Shown: one piece after another, positions 9,115 through 18,247 of the stretch
Layout of the letters: each line of letters opens with the position of its first letter
How positions within the stretch are numbered: the stretch's first letter is position 1
DNA from: an uncultured Nocardioidaceae bacterium
Lineage (GTDB): Bacteria > Actinomycetota > Actinomycetes > Propionibacteriales > Nocardioidaceae
Length of the DNA stretch: 51,517 nucleotides
NCBI GenBank assembly: GCA_902805865.1
Contig: CADCUK010000018.1
Coordinates: 1 to 51,517 of the forward strand
Direction: 5' to 3'
Notes under the pieces: model-generated
Seen by the model: the letters and a program-made list of their open reading frames with translations, nothing else
What the model was told of the DNA's origin: nothing
Database searches by the model: none
Program-made: the position numbers and the translations under genes

Positions 9115-10500
9115 TCACCAGGGCTTGTTGCGCCCCGGCGTCTGCTGCGTCGGCTGACCCTGCGGCTGGTCGCCGTGGGGGTATCCCGCCGGCGGCCCCG
9201 ACTGCGGGCCCGGCTGTCGGTCTGGCTGGGGGCCAGCCTGGGGGCCCGGCTGCCAACCCGGGTAGGCACCCGACTGCGACCCCGAGTGGGGTCCGTCGGA
9301 GGAACGGCGGGAGTACCACTGGTTCGCGCCGCCGGTGAACAGCAGGATCACCGTCGCGCCGGCGAGCAGCAGGGTCACCGCCGAGACGATGCTCATGATC
9401 GCGACCAGGCTGAACAGCGCCGCCATCACGGCGGACACCACCAGGGCGATGCGGGCGCCGTTGCTGCGTCGGAAGGCGAGGATCGCCAGCACGATCGAGA
9501 TCAGCGACCAGACCAGCATCGTGCCTGCGACCGCCCAGCCGACCGCGAGCACGTCGTCGGTGGACAGCGCCACGTCGCTCTCGCGGGCGGCAGTCTCGAA
9601 CTCCTCGACGAACGCGTCGCCACCGGCGCCCAGGACCGCCACGAACACGAGCATGAGCAGGGCGGTCGCACCGGCCCCGAGCCAGGTCAGCACTGCCGCG
9701 ACCGTGACGGTCGTCGGGCGCTTGCCCGGGTCCCGGCCCGACGGGGCGCCGTACCCCGGTGGTGCGTACTGCGGCTGGCTGTACTGCGGCTGGTTGGGCT
9801 GCGGCTGGCCCTGCCCGTAGGGCTGGCCGCCGTACGGCTGGGCGTAGGGCGGCGGCACGGCGGACTGCGGCGCACCCCACGGGTCCCGCGGCTGGTCCTG
9901 GTTGTGCTGCTGGTCCTGCGGCGGGGTGGTGGACCCGTCCATGGGCTGCTCCTGCTTGTCGTCCGACGCGGGGGCTGACCAGAGGTCCGCCCTCGTGGAC
10001 CCTCCGGCTCTCGGGTCGTGCTGGGAGAGCGACGGCATCGTGGGCCGGCCTCCCGCCGGCGCCGTGACCGGCACCCGGCCGGCGTACCAGTCGCGCGCCG
10101 GCGGCGACCACAGCAGGAACGCCGCGACGGCGAGGAAGAACGGCATCAGCCCCGCGACCGGGATCGTGAGGAGCAGCAGCACCGACACGACCGTGAACCC
10201 GATGCGGGCGCCGCGGTGGCGCTGGAGCACGAAGACCGCGAACACCAGTGCCATCGCGGCGAGCGCCCCGCTGGCGAACGCCAGGACGCGCATCAGGTCG
10301 ATCACCTGGGCGGTGTCGAGGCCCAGCGAGCTGCCCGGTGGGTCGGCGAGGAACTCGTCGACCACGTCACGCATCGCCGGTGTGCGCAGCCGGTCGAGCG
10401 TGTCGAAGAGGCCCAGGACCAGCAGCAGGCTGCTGATCACGCCCATCACCGCGGCCATCGTGACCTGACGGGGGCGTGCGGACCCTTTCTCCTCGCTCAT
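9115..10500 (-). CDS. Membrane protein with two tandem four-helix modules
   Basis: I recognise no named family with confidence; the modules look DUF4064-like. The 461-residue protein has two similar halves. Each has a cytoplasmic basic stretch, a helix starting TVTVAAVLTWLG or VTMAAVMGVISS, an acidic extracytoplasmic loop (RDVVDEFLADPPGSS; GDAFVEEFETAARES), and three more helices including LVFAVFVLQRHRGARIGF and IVLAILAFRRSNGARIAL. The halves are joined by a Gln/Pro/Gly/Tyr-rich linker of ~110 residues with PYGQGQPQ-type repeats. A similar Pro/Gln tail follows the second module. The ATG at 10500 is preferred to 10509. Function unknown; the duplication is the notable point. Confidence 0.7.
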   Translation of the reverse strand: MSEEKGSARPRQVTMAAVMGVISSLLLVLGLFDTLDRLRTPAMRDVVDEFLADPPGSSLGLDTAQVIDLMRVLAFASGALAAMALVFAVFVLQRHRGARIGFTVVSVLLLLTIPVAGLMPFFLAVAAFLLWSPPARDWYAGRVPVTAPAGGRPTMPSLSQHDPRAGGSTRADLWSAPASDDKQEQPMDGSTTPPQDQQHNQDQPRDPWGAPQSAVPPPYAQPYGGQPYGQGQPQPNQPQYSQPQYAPPGYGAPSGRDPGKRPTTVTVAAVLTWLGAGATALLMLVFVAVLGAGGDAFVEEFETAARESDVALSTDDVLAVGWAVAGTMLVWSLISIVLAILAFRRSNGARIALVVSAVMAALFSLVAIMSIVSAVTLLLAGATVILLFTGGANQWYSRRSSDGPHSGSQSGAYPGWQPGPQAGPQPDRQPGPQSGPPAGYPHGDQPQGQPTQQTPGRNKPW

Positions 10501-10513
10501 GCCGACCATTGCA

Positions 10514-13114
10514 TCACGGTGTGCCTGACGGGGACCCGACCGCCTTCAGTGACAGGGATTCACCGGCCTCGTCGACGTCGACGAGGACCGTGCTCCCGTC
10601 GAGCACCTCACCGGACAGCAGCGCCCGGGCGAGCTGGTCGCCGATCGCGCTCTGCACCAGCCGGCGCAGCGGTCGGGCGCCGTAGGCGGGGTCGTAGCCG
10701 GTGCGGCCCAGCCACTCCTGCGCCGCCTCGGTGACGTCGAGCCCGATCCGGCGCACCGCGAGCCGCTTGGCCAGCGACGCGACCTGGAGGTCGACGATGT
10801 GCGTGAGCTCCTCGCGGGTGAGCGCGTCGAAGATGACGACCTCGTCGAGACGGTTGAGGAACTCCGGCTTGAAGTGCGAGCGCACGACGGCCATCACCGA
10901 GTCGCGCTTCTTCTCGTCGTCGAGCACCGGGTCCACCAGGAAGGTGGAGCCGAGGTTCGACGTCATGATCAGCACCACGTTGCGGAAGTCGACCGTGCGA
11001 CCCTGCCCGTCGGTGAGCCGGCCGTCGTCGAGCACCTGCAGCAGGATGTCGAACACCTCGGGGTGCGCCTTCTCGACCTCGTCGAGCAGCACCACCGAGT
11101 ACGGCCGCCGGCGCACCGCTTCGGTCAGCTGGCCGCCCTCCTCGTACCCGACGTAGCCCGGAGGCGCACCGACGAGACGCGCCACCGAGTGCTTCTCGGA
11201 GTACTCGCTCATGTCGACCCGCACGATGGCGCGCTCGTCGTCGAACAGGAAGTCCGCCAGCGACTTCGCCAGCTCGGTCTTGCCCACACCGGTCGGGCCG
11301 AGGAACAGGAACGAGCCGGTCGGCCGGTTGGGGTCGGAGATCCCGGCCCGGGAACGCCGTACGGCGTCGGAGACGGCCTTCACCGCAGCGCGCTGACCGA
11401 TCAGCCGCCCGCCGATCACGTCCTCCATGTGGAGCAGCTTCGCGGTCTCGCCCTCGAGCAGCCGGCCGGTGGGGATGCCGGTCCAGGCCTCGACGACCTC
11501 GGCGATCTCCTCGGGGCCGACCTCCTCCTTGACCATCGGGTCGGCCGTGCCGGTGTCGGCCTCGGCTGCCTCGAGCCGCTTCTCGAGCTCGGGGATCTCG
11601 CCGTACTGGATGCGCGACGCCCCGCCGAGGTCGCCCTCGCGCAGCAGCCGGTCGTAGTCGACGCGCAGCGCCTCGATCTGCTTGCGGATCGCGCCCGCGC
11701 CCTCGAGGCCGGCCTTCTCCTGCTCCCAACGGGCCTCGAGCCCCCGGAGCTCCTCCTCCTTGTCGGCGAGCTCGGCGCGCAGCCGCTCGAGGCGGTCCTT
11801 CGAGGCCTCGTCGGTCTCACGCTCGAGCGCGAGCTGCTCCATCCGCATCCGGTCGACGGCGCGGCGCAGCTGGTCGATCTCGACCGGCGAGGACTCGATC
11901 TCCATGCGCAGCCGCGACCCGGCCTCGTCGACGAGGTCGATGGCCTTGTCGGGGAGCTTGCGACCGGTGATGTAGCGGTCCGACAACATGGCGGCCGCGA
12001 CCAGTGCGGCGTCGGTGATCTTGACGCCGTGGTGCGCCTCGTACTTCTCCTGCAGGCCGCGGAGGATCGCGATGGTGTCCTCGACCGACGGCTCGCCGAC
12101 GAAGACCTGCTGGAAGCGGCGCTCCAGCGCCGGGTCCTTCTCGATCCGCTCGCGGTACTCGTCGAGCGTGGTGGCGCCGATCATCCGGAGCTCCCCGCGG
12201 GCGAGCATCGGCTTGAGCATGTTGCCGGCATCCATCGCGGAGTCGCCGCCCGCGCCGGCCCCGACGACCGTGTGCAGCTCGTCGATGAACGTGATGACCT
12301 GGCCCTCGGACTCCTTGATCTCGTTGAGGACGGCCTTGAGACGCTCCTCGAACTCGCCGCGGTACTTCGCGCCCGCGACCATCGCGCTCAGGTCGAGGCT
12401 CAGCAGCCGCCGGCCCTTGAGGGAGTCCGGCACGTCGCCGTCGACGATCCGCTGGGCCAGCCCCTCGACGACGGCGGTCTTGCCGACGCCGGGCTCGCCG
12501 ATGAGGACCGGGTTGTTCTTGGTGCGCCGCGACAGCACCTGGACGAGACGGCGGATCTCGTTGTCCCGGCCGATGACGGGGTCGATCTTGCCCTCGTTGG
12601 CCCGGGCGGTCAGGTCCACGGCGTACTTCTCGAGCGCCTCGAACGTCGACTCGGGGTCGGCGGAGGTGATCCTCTGCTTGCGGACCTGCCCGAGCGCCCC
12701 GCGGAGCGCCTCCGCGCTGGCCTTGTGCTCGGTGAGCAGCCGCTTCGCCGGCGTCTCGACGGTCGCCAGCGCGATGAGCACGTGGTCACCGGAGGTGAAC
12801 TCGTCCTTCATCTCCGCAGCGATGTCCTGGGAGCTGGTCAGCGCCTGGATGGCCCCACGGGAGTACGACGGAGCAGCGACCGTCGACCCGCTCGCCGCCG
12901 GGAGCCGCTCTAGTTCCATCTGGACGGAGGCGGCCAGCGCACCCACAGAGACGCCTGCTGCTTCGAGCAGGGGATGAACCAGCGTGTCAGTTTGCATGAG
13001 AAGAGCGGACAAGAGGTGGACAGCCTCGAGCTGGCTGTGACCGGACCCGGTCGCCTCCTGGATCGCCTGCGCGATGGCTTCCTGGGTCCGCGTGGTGAAC
13101 TTCGAGATCTCCAT
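10514..13114 (-). CDS. clpB: ATP-dependent chaperone ClpB
   Basis: ClpB is a hexameric AAA+ disaggregase that works with DnaK to pull apart aggregated proteins. The 866-residue product starts [21 protein letters not shown], the Clp_N repeat domain. NBD1 has Walker A GEPGVGKT near residue 205 and Walker [10 protein letters not shown]. The coiled-coil middle domain ([19 protein letters not shown] to [10 protein letters not shown]) follows. NBD2 has GPTGVGKT near residue 605 and [15 protein letters not shown]. The ATG at 13114 is chosen because upstream sequence holds the promoter and lacks homology; AAGGAAGGACC precedes it. A HAIR operator lies 55 bp upstream, so repression by the HspR encoded in this window is expected. 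Confidence 0.98.
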   Translation of the reverse strand: MEISKFTTRTQEAIAQAIQEATGSGHSQLEAVHLLSALLMQTDTLVHPLLEAAGVSVGALAASVQMELERLPAASGSTVAAPSYSRGAIQALTSSQDIAAEMKDEFTSGDHVLIALATVETPAKRLLTEHKASAEALRGALGQVRKQRITSADPESTFEALEKYAVDLTARANEGKIDPVIGRDNEIRRLVQVLSRRTKNNPVLIGEPGVGKTAVVEGLAQRIVDGDVPDSLKGRRLLSLDLSAMVAGAKYRGEFEERLKAVLNEIKESEGQVITFIDELHTVVGAGAGGDSAMDAGNMLKPMLARGELRMIGATTLDEYRERIEKDPALERRFQQVFVGEPSVEDTIAILRGLQEKYEAHHGVKITDAALVAAAMLSDRYITGRKLPDKAIDLVDEAGSRLRMEIESSPVEIDQLRRAVDRMRMEQLALERETDEASKDRLERLRAELADKEEELRGLEARWEQEKAGLEGAGAIRKQIEALRVDYDRLLREGDLGGASRIQYGEIPELEKRLEAAEADTGTADPMVKEEVGPEEIAEVVEAWTGIPTGRLLEGETAKLLHMEDVIGGRLIGQRAAVKAVSDAVRRSRAGISDPNRPTGSFLFLGPTGVGKTELAKSLADFLFDDERAIVRVDMSEYSEKHSVARLVGAPPGYVGYEEGGQLTEAVRRRPYSVVLLDEVEKAHPEVFDILLQVLDDGRLTDGQGRTVDFRNVVLIMTSNLGSTFLVDPVLDDEKKRDSVMAVVRSHFKPEFLNRLDEVVIFDALTREELTHIVDLQVASLAKRLAVRRIGLDVTEAAQEWLGRTGYDPAYGARPLRRLVQSAIGDQLARALLSGEVLDGSTVLVDVDEAGESLSLKAVGSPSGTP

Positions 13115-13168
13115 GGAGAGCGGTCCTTCCTTCTGCTGTGCATGGTGCTGCCACCACAACGTTCCCAG

Positions 13169-13191
13169 AGTTGAGTCTGTTCCGCTCAACT
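13169..13191 (-). promoter_or_regulatory. HAIR box (HspR operator) upstream of clpB
   Basis: TTGAGT (13171-13176), a 7-nt spacer and GCTCAA (13184-13189) match the HAIR consensus CTTGAGT-N7-ACTCAAG with one half-site mismatch. Flanking AG and CT are identical to those at the dnaK site in this window. Confidence 0.88.
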
Positions 13192-13286
13192 CCGGATTTT
13201 GCCGAGAAGCCACGCAAGAAGCCGTGAGTGGCTAGCGTGACGATCGAAACCCCTTCCGTGAACGTCTTTCTCAGATAAGACCCGCC

Positions 13287-15419
13287 ATGGCAACCGCTTC
13301 CCCAGCAGCCGCCACCCGGAGCGCGCCCCTCACCGCCGCGCACCTCCGGGCGATGCTGGTTGCGGGGGTGCTGGGGGCCGAGGTGCTCGTCGGGCAGCTG
13401 GCCGTCCACTACTCCCAGCAGGGCACCCACGTGGCGACGTTCTGGCCGAACGCGGGGCTCTCGGTGGTCGCGCTCAGCCTGGCGCTGCCCAGCTGGCGCC
13501 GGACGGTGCTCATCGGCGTCCTCGCGGTGACCGCCACAGCCAACCATCTCGGTGGCCGTCCCCTGGACATCTCGCTCGCCTACGGGCTGGCGAACACCGC
13601 CGGCGCCGCCGCGGCGATCTGGGTGCTCACCCGCGGCGCTCGCCCGAGGCCGCGGTTGCACAACCTCGAGGACTTCTTCCGACTGATCACCGCAGTGCTG
13701 CTGGCCGCCGGGATCAGCGCCGGCATGGGCGCCGCCACGGTCGCGCTGCTCACCGACGGTGACGCGTTCACCACCTGGCGCTCGATCACCGCCTCGCATG
13801 CCGCCGCGATCCTGCTCATCGCGCCGCTGGCGATGCAGCTGCCGAAGGTGCGCAGCCAGGCCGGCACCTTCGAGACCATCCTGCAGTGGCTGTCACTGGC
13901 AGCCGTCGTGCTGCTGGTCTTCCGACCCGAGCAGCAGCTGCCGCTGGCGTTCCTGCCCTTCCCGTTCCTGGTCTGGGGAGCCGCCCGGCTCACGCCACGC
14001 CAGGTGGCACTGCAGCTGCTGGCCTTCTTCGCGACGGTCTCGGCCCTGTCCTCGGCCGGACTGGGGCCGATCGTGAAGGTCGTGGAGGTCGTGGAGGGTT
14101 CGGTTGGGCTCGTCGGCACCGTGCTCCAGGTCTGGGTCCTGGCCGCCGTCCTGGTCTCCCTGCCGCTGTGCCTGGTGAGGAGCCAGCAGCTGCTCACGCT
14201 GGACCGGCTGACCCACAGCCACGCGCTGGTCAGCAACATCCTCGACTCGACCACCGGTACGGCGATCCTGGGGACCGACCTCGAGGGACGCATCGAGTTC
14301 TTCAACATCGGCGCCGAGCGGATGACCGGCTACTCCGCCCGCGAGGTCATCGGCAAGGCCACCTTGGCGCTCGTCGACTTCGGCGACGGCAGGCTGCGCA
14401 TCGCGATCGAGGTCGGTGAGGACCCGGACACGGAGCTGCTGGAGGACCTGATCGGCCCGTTCCTCGACAGCGCCGCGACCGACGGCCCGCAGGCCGCCTT
14501 CACCTCCGACTGGGACTTCGTCCGCCGCGACGGCGAGGTCCGCACGATCTCGGTCGCGATCAGCCGCCGCTACCGCGACGACGGGCGCCCGCTGGGCTTC
14601 CTCGGCGTCGCCGACGACGTGACCGAGCGGCGCCGCCACGAGGCGATGGTGGCCGCAGCCCTCGACACCGAGAAGCAGATCGTGGAGAGGCTGGCCCAGG
14701 TCGACCAGACCAAGAACGACTTCCTGTCCACGGTCAGCCACGAGCTCCGCACCCCGATCACCAGCATCATCGGCTACTCCCAGCTGCTCGCCTCCGACGA
14801 CAGCACGGGGCTCCCGGCGATGCACCAGCAGATCATCGGCCGCATCGAGCGCAACGGCCGCCGGCTCATGGGGCTGATCGAGGACATGCTGACGATGTCG
14901 CAGGTCGAGGTGGGCAGCTTCTCCTTCGAGCGGGCGCCGATCGACCTGCGCGACTCCGTGCTCAACGCCGTCGAGGCGGCCCAGGGGACCGTCGCCGTCA
15001 ACGCGCTCGCCCTCGACGTCGAGGTGGGTCCCGAGACCGTCAAGGTGCACGGTGACCCCGACAAGCTCGAGAGGGTCTTCGTCAACCTGTTGAGCAACGC
15101 GGCCAAGTTCTCCCACGCCGGCGACCGGATCGGCGTCCAGCTGCGCACCGAGGGCGACGAGGCGGTGCTCCGCGTGGTCGACTCCGGGATCGGGATCGGG
15201 CCGGAGGACCAGGCGCACCTCTTCGACCGGTTCTTCCGCGGCGCCGACGCCCACGCCCTGGCGATCCAGGGCGTCGGGCTCGGACTGCCCATCGCCGGCG
15301 CGATCGTGGCCGGCCACGACGGCCGGATCGACGTCCTGTCCGAGCTCGGGCAGGGCAGCACGTTCGTCGTACGGCTGCCGCTGCTGCACGACCGGTCGGC
15401 CAGCACCGTCCGCGTCTGA
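13287..15419 (+). CDS. Sensor histidine kinase with MASE1, PAS, HisKA and HATPase domains
   Basis: A 710-residue membrane sensor. Residues ~20-300 form a hydrophobic MASE1-type region (FWPNAGLSVVALSLALPSWRRTVLIG and about eight helices). A PAS domain with PAC tail covers ~310-450 (AILGTDLEGRIEFFNIGAERMTGY). The H-box is NDFLSTVSHELRTPITSIIGYSQLL near residue 480. The ATP-binding lid shows LERVFVNLLSNAAKF (N box), VVDSGIGIGPED (G1), LFDRFFRG (F) and GVGLGLPIAGAIV (G2). It converges on a single-domain response regulator gene 24 bp away, its probable partner. No Shine-Dalgarno sequence is apparent before the ATG. The stimulus is unknown. Confidence 0.93.
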   Translation: MATASPAAATRSAPLTAAHLRAMLVAGVLGAEVLVGQLAVHYSQQGTHVATFWPNAGLSVVALSLALPSWRRTVLIGVLAVTATANHLGGRPLDISLAYGLANTAGAAAAIWVLTRGARPRPRLHNLEDFFRLITAVLLAAGISAGMGAATVALLTDGDAFTTWRSITASHAAAILLIAPLAMQLPKVRSQAGTFETILQWLSLAAVVLLVFRPEQQLPLAFLPFPFLVWGAARLTPRQVALQLLAFFATVSALSSAGLGPIVKVVEVVEGSVGLVGTVLQVWVLAAVLVSLPLCLVRSQQLLTLDRLTHSHALVSNILDSTTGTAILGTDLEGRIEFFNIGAERMTGYSAREVIGKATLALVDFGDGRLRIAIEVGEDPDTELLEDLIGPFLDSAATDGPQAAFTSDWDFVRRDGEVRTISVAISRRYRDDGRPLGFLGVADDVTERRRHEAMVAAALDTEKQIVERLAQVDQTKNDFLSTVSHELRTPITSIIGYSQLLASDDSTGLPAMHQQIIGRIERNGRRLMGLIEDMLTMSQVEVGSFSFERAPIDLRDSVLNAVEAAQGTVAVNALALDVEVGPETVKVHGDPDKLERVFVNLLSNAAKFSHAGDRIGVQLRTEGDEAVLRVVDSGIGIGPEDQAHLFDRFFRGADAHALAIQGVGLGLPIAGAIVAGHDGRIDVLSELGQGSTFVVRLPLLHDRSASTVRV

Positions 15420-15447
15420 GCGGACCTCAGCTCCCGCTGACGGTCAG
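15416..15447. terminator. Short inverted repeats between convergent kinase and regulator genes
   Basis: CTGAG-CGGAC-CTCAG (15416-15430) contains the kinase stop codon. CTGAC-G-GTCAG (15437-15447) contains the regulator stop. They resemble the palindromes at two other convergent gene ends here. No T-run is present, so termination is tentative. Confidence 0.25.
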
Positions 15448-15818
15448 GACGGGACGCCGCGGTCGAGCAGCGCCTCGACGTGCTCGCGCAGCTCGATGGG
15501 GCCGAACGGCTTGATGATGTAGGTGTCCGCGCCGGCCTCGATGCCGGCTGCGACGTCGCTCGCCTGGGCCCGGGCCGTCATGAAGATGACCGGCACGTCC
15601 TGGAGCTTCTCGTCGGCGCGGATCGCGCGACACACGTCGAGCCCGTTCATGCCGGGCATCGTGATGTCGAGGAGGAAGAGGCGGGGTACCTCCTGCTGAC
15701 CCACCGCGAGCGCCTCGGCGCCGGTGCCGACCGCCTTGACCTCGAGGTCGAGCTGTTCGAGGACGATCTGGACGAGGTCACGGATGTCGACATCGTCCTC
15801 GGCAAGCACCACCGTCAC
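15444..15818 (-). CDS. Single-domain response regulator (CheY-like receiver)
   Basis: A 124-residue receiver domain without an output domain. VTVVLAEDDVDIRDLV carries the acidic pocket, RLFLLDITMPGMNGLDV the phosphoacceptor Asp near residue 54, VIFMTARAQ the conserved Thr, and YIIKPFGPIELREHV the conserved Lys. The GTG at 15818, after GGGAGC, is chosen because the domain begins there; the upstream extension has no receiver sequence. It probably relays phosphate from the convergent MASE1-PAS kinase to an unknown target by protein-protein contact. The gene start lies over 110 bp from hspR, which is transcribed the same way. Confidence 0.9.
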   Translation of the reverse strand: MTVVLAEDDVDIRDLVQIVLEQLDLEVKAVGTGAEALAVGQQEVPRLFLLDITMPGMNGLDVCRAIRADEKLQDVPVIFMTARAQASDVAAGIEAGADTYIIKPFGPIELREHVEALLDRGVPS

Positions 15819-15931
15819 TGCGTCGCTCCCAGCTCTCGTCGCGTCACCTGCCGCGCAGCACAGCCCACCCCTGAGCCGTGAGGTGATGCTAGCGGCAAAC
15901 CAGGGACTTGTCCCGGCGATCCCAGCAGGGT

Positions 15932-16366
15932 TCACCCACGCCGACGCCACACCACCAGCGACTGCGGCGGCCGCGCTGCGGGCACGGCCGGCAGGTTCCT
16001 CGCCGAGCCACGGTCGGCCACCGTCACCGCAAGGGCGTACTCGGCGTCGGCGAGCTGCTCCTCGAGCTGCCGCACCCGCGCCGACAGGGCCGCCACGTGG
16101 TTCTCCAGCTCGAGGACCCGGCGGACACCCTCGAGGCCGATGCCCGCAGCGGTCAGGTCGGCGACCTCGCGCAGCAGCTCGATGTCGCGCCAGGAGTAGC
16201 GACGGCCACCGCCGCCGGTGCGACCGGGCGAGACCAGTCCGATGCGGTCGTAGGTGCGCAGCGTCTGGGGGTGCAGCCCGGTGAGCTCCGCGGCCACCGA
16301 GATCACGAAGACGGGGACGTCAGGGCCCGGGGGCTGGGCGGCCGCGCGGGAGGGCTTGTCGGTCAT
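15932..16366 (-). CDS. hspR: Heat-shock repressor HspR (MerR family)
   Basis: HspR is the actinobacterial repressor of the dnaK and clpB heat-shock genes, binding HAIR inverted repeats with DnaK as co-repressor. The 144-residue protein has a MerR winged helix: VFVISVAAELTGLHPQTLRTYDRIGLVSPGRTGGGGRRYSWRDIELLREV at residues ~19-68. A leucine-rich coiled coil with LEGVRRVLELENHVAALSARVRQLEEQLADAEYAL follows, then a short Pro-rich tail ending in basic residues. Its ATG overlaps the dnaJ stop by one base (TGATG), so it is the last gene of dnaK-grpE-dnaJ-hspR and should autoregulate. Two HAIR boxes in the window fit it. Confidence 0.96.
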   Translation of the reverse strand: MTDKPSRAAAQPPGPDVPVFVISVAAELTGLHPQTLRTYDRIGLVSPGRTGGGGRRYSWRDIELLREVADLTAAGIGLEGVRRVLELENHVAALSARVRQLEEQLADAEYALAVTVADRGSARNLPAVPAARPPQSLVVWRRRG

Positions 16367-17526
16367 CAGGAGCCTCCGAACAGCCTGCTCCGGGGATCCG
16401 GTCCGGCGGTGGCGGAGCGGTACGCCTCGACCGCCGCCCTGGCCTCGTCAGAGAGCGCCGCCGGCACCTGCACGTCGACGGTGACCAGGAGGTCACCCGG
16501 GGTGCCGTCCTTGCGGTTCGCGCCGCGGCCCCGGACGCGGAAGGTCCGGCCGCTCGGCGTGCCGGCGGGCACCTTCACGGTCACCGGGGCGCCGAGCAGC
16601 GTCGGCACCTTGATCTCCGCGCCGAGGGCGGCCTCGTCGAAGGTGACCGGCACCTTGACTGTGAGGTTGTCGCCCGACCGGCCGAAGACCGGGTGCGGGG
16701 CGACCTTGACGACGACGTACAGGTCACCGGGCGGGCCGCCGTGCTCCCCCTTGGCGCCCTTGCCGCGCAGCTTGATGCGCTGGCCGTCGCGGACGCCGGC
16801 CGGGATCCGGGCCTGGATGGTGCGGTCGGACAGCCCCCGGCCGGAGCCGTTGCAGGCCGGGCACGGGTCCTCGACGATCATCCCGCGGCCACGGCAGGAC
16901 GGGCAGGTCTCGTTCATCGTGAACGCGCCGCCGACCGACGCCGCACGCATGCCGACGCCCTCGCACTCCGGGCACACCCGTGGCATCGAGCCCGCCTTCG
17001 CGCCGGTGCCCCGGCACTGCGGGCACGGTGCGTCGGAGGCGAGCCGCAGCGACACCGTGACGCCCTCCACGGCCTCGGTGAACCCGATGGTCGTGGTCGT
17101 CTCGATGTCGGCGCCGCGCCGCGCCGGCCGGCGGCGCTGCTGCTGGGCGCCTCCGCCGAACATGCCTCCGAAGAGGTCCCCGAGGCCACCGGCACCGGCG
17201 CCCCCGCCGGGAGCCCCGCCCCGGAACAGGTCGTTCACGTCGAACGTGGTGCCACCGGGGCCGCCGCCGAACGGCCCGAAGCCGCCGCCCGCGAAGAGCG
17301 TCCGCATCTCGTCGTACTTCGGCCGCTTCTCCTCGTCGCCGATGACGTCGTACGCCTCGGCGATCGCCTTGAACCGCTCCTCCGCCGCCTTGTCCCCCGG
17401 GTTGGAGTCCGGGTGGTTGGCGCGCGCCAGCTTGCGGTAAGCCTTCTTGATGTCGGCTGCGGACGCGTCCTTGTCGACGCCAAGGACCTTGTAGAAGTCC
17501 TTGTTCGCCCAGTCCGTGTTGGTCAT
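16366..17526 (-). CDS. dnaJ: Chaperone DnaJ
   Basis: DnaJ (Hsp40) delivers unfolded clients to DnaK and stimulates its ATPase. The 386-residue protein has a J domain (DFYKVLGVDKDASAADIKKAYRKLARANHPDSNPGD) with the essential HPD triad. A Gly/Phe region of ~70 residues follows. The zinc domain has four repeats: CPQCRGTG, CPECEGVG, CPSCRGRG and CPACNGSG. The C-terminal client-binding beta domains end near ALSDEARAAVEAYR. It lies 37 bp downstream of grpE and overlaps hspR by one base. Confidence 0.97.
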   Translation of the reverse strand: MTNTDWANKDFYKVLGVDKDASAADIKKAYRKLARANHPDSNPGDKAAEERFKAIAEAYDVIGDEEKRPKYDEMRTLFAGGGFGPFGGGPGGTTFDVNDLFRGGAPGGGAGAGGLGDLFGGMFGGGAQQQRRRPARRGADIETTTTIGFTEAVEGVTVSLRLASDAPCPQCRGTGAKAGSMPRVCPECEGVGMRAASVGGAFTMNETCPSCRGRGMIVEDPCPACNGSGRGLSDRTIQARIPAGVRDGQRIKLRGKGAKGEHGGPPGDLYVVVKVAPHPVFGRSGDNLTVKVPVTFDEAALGAEIKVPTLLGAPVTVKVPAGTPSGRTFRVRGRGANRKDGTPGDLLVTVDVQVPAALSDEARAAVEAYRSATAGPDPRSRLFGGS

Positions 17527-17563
17527 CTGCGCACCTCCTCCCGGCGCTCCATCCTCGTCGTGC

Positions 17564-18247
17564 TCAGCTCTCCTCTTCGAGCTCCGGCCTCAGCTCGGGC
17601 ACGGGGCCGGACCGCTCCTCGCCGGCGTCGGCCTGCGGGGCGGCGTCCGGGTCGGGATCGACCACGGTCACCATCGCAGGTCGGACGACGCGGCCACCGA
17701 TCTCGTAGCCGGCCTGCACGACCTTGTCGCAGGTCGTCGTCGTCACGTCGGGAGACAGCGAGTGCATCAGGGCCTCGTGGATCCGCGGGTCGAACGGGTC
17801 GCCGCCGGCGCCGAACTTGTGCAGCCCCTCACCCGCCACGATGCGCTCGAGCGACTCGGCGATGGCCTTGAACCCGCCGCTCAGCTCCTCGTGCTCGCGC
17901 GCCCGGTCGACGTCGTCGAGCACCGGCAGCAGTGCCGAGAGGATCGTGAACTTGGCGTTCTGCAGCACCAGGTCACGGTCGCGGTCGACGCGCCGCTTGT
18001 AGTTGACGTACTCCGCCTGGAGCCGCTGCAGGTCGGCGGTCAGCTCCTTGATGCGGGTGGCCATCTCGTCTGCCGACTCGTACGGCGCGCCGGCGGCCGG
18101 GCCACCGTCCTCGCCGGCCTCGGCTGCCGAACCGGCCGGGCCGGCACCTCCGTCAGGAGATGTCGACCCGGTCATCGGTGGGGCCACCTCGGTCTCGTCG
18201 GGCAGGCGCTCCTGCTCCTGCTCGGCGGTCTCGGGCGAATCGGTCAC
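17564..18247 (-). CDS. grpE: Nucleotide exchange factor GrpE
   Basis: GrpE releases ADP from DnaK. The 227-residue protein begins with a long disordered acidic stretch (~80 residues, DETEVAPP...[10 protein letters not shown]). A coiled coil follows ([29 protein letters not shown]), with the canonical YVNYKRR motif. The beta domain includes [15 protein letters not shown] and [19 protein letters not shown], the GrpE signature. Its GTG start overlaps the dnaK stop by 4 nt (GTGA), indicating translational coupling. Confidence 0.97.
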   Translation of the reverse strand: MTDSPETAEQEQERLPDETEVAPPMTGSTSPDGGAGPAGSAAEAGEDGGPAAGAPYESADEMATRIKELTADLQRLQAEYVNYKRRVDRDRDLVLQNAKFTILSALLPVLDDVDRAREHEELSGGFKAIAESLERIVAGEGLHKFGAGGDPFDPRIHEALMHSLSPDVTTTTCDKVVQAGYEIGGRVVRPAMVTVVDPDPDAAPQADAGEERSGPVPELRPELEEES

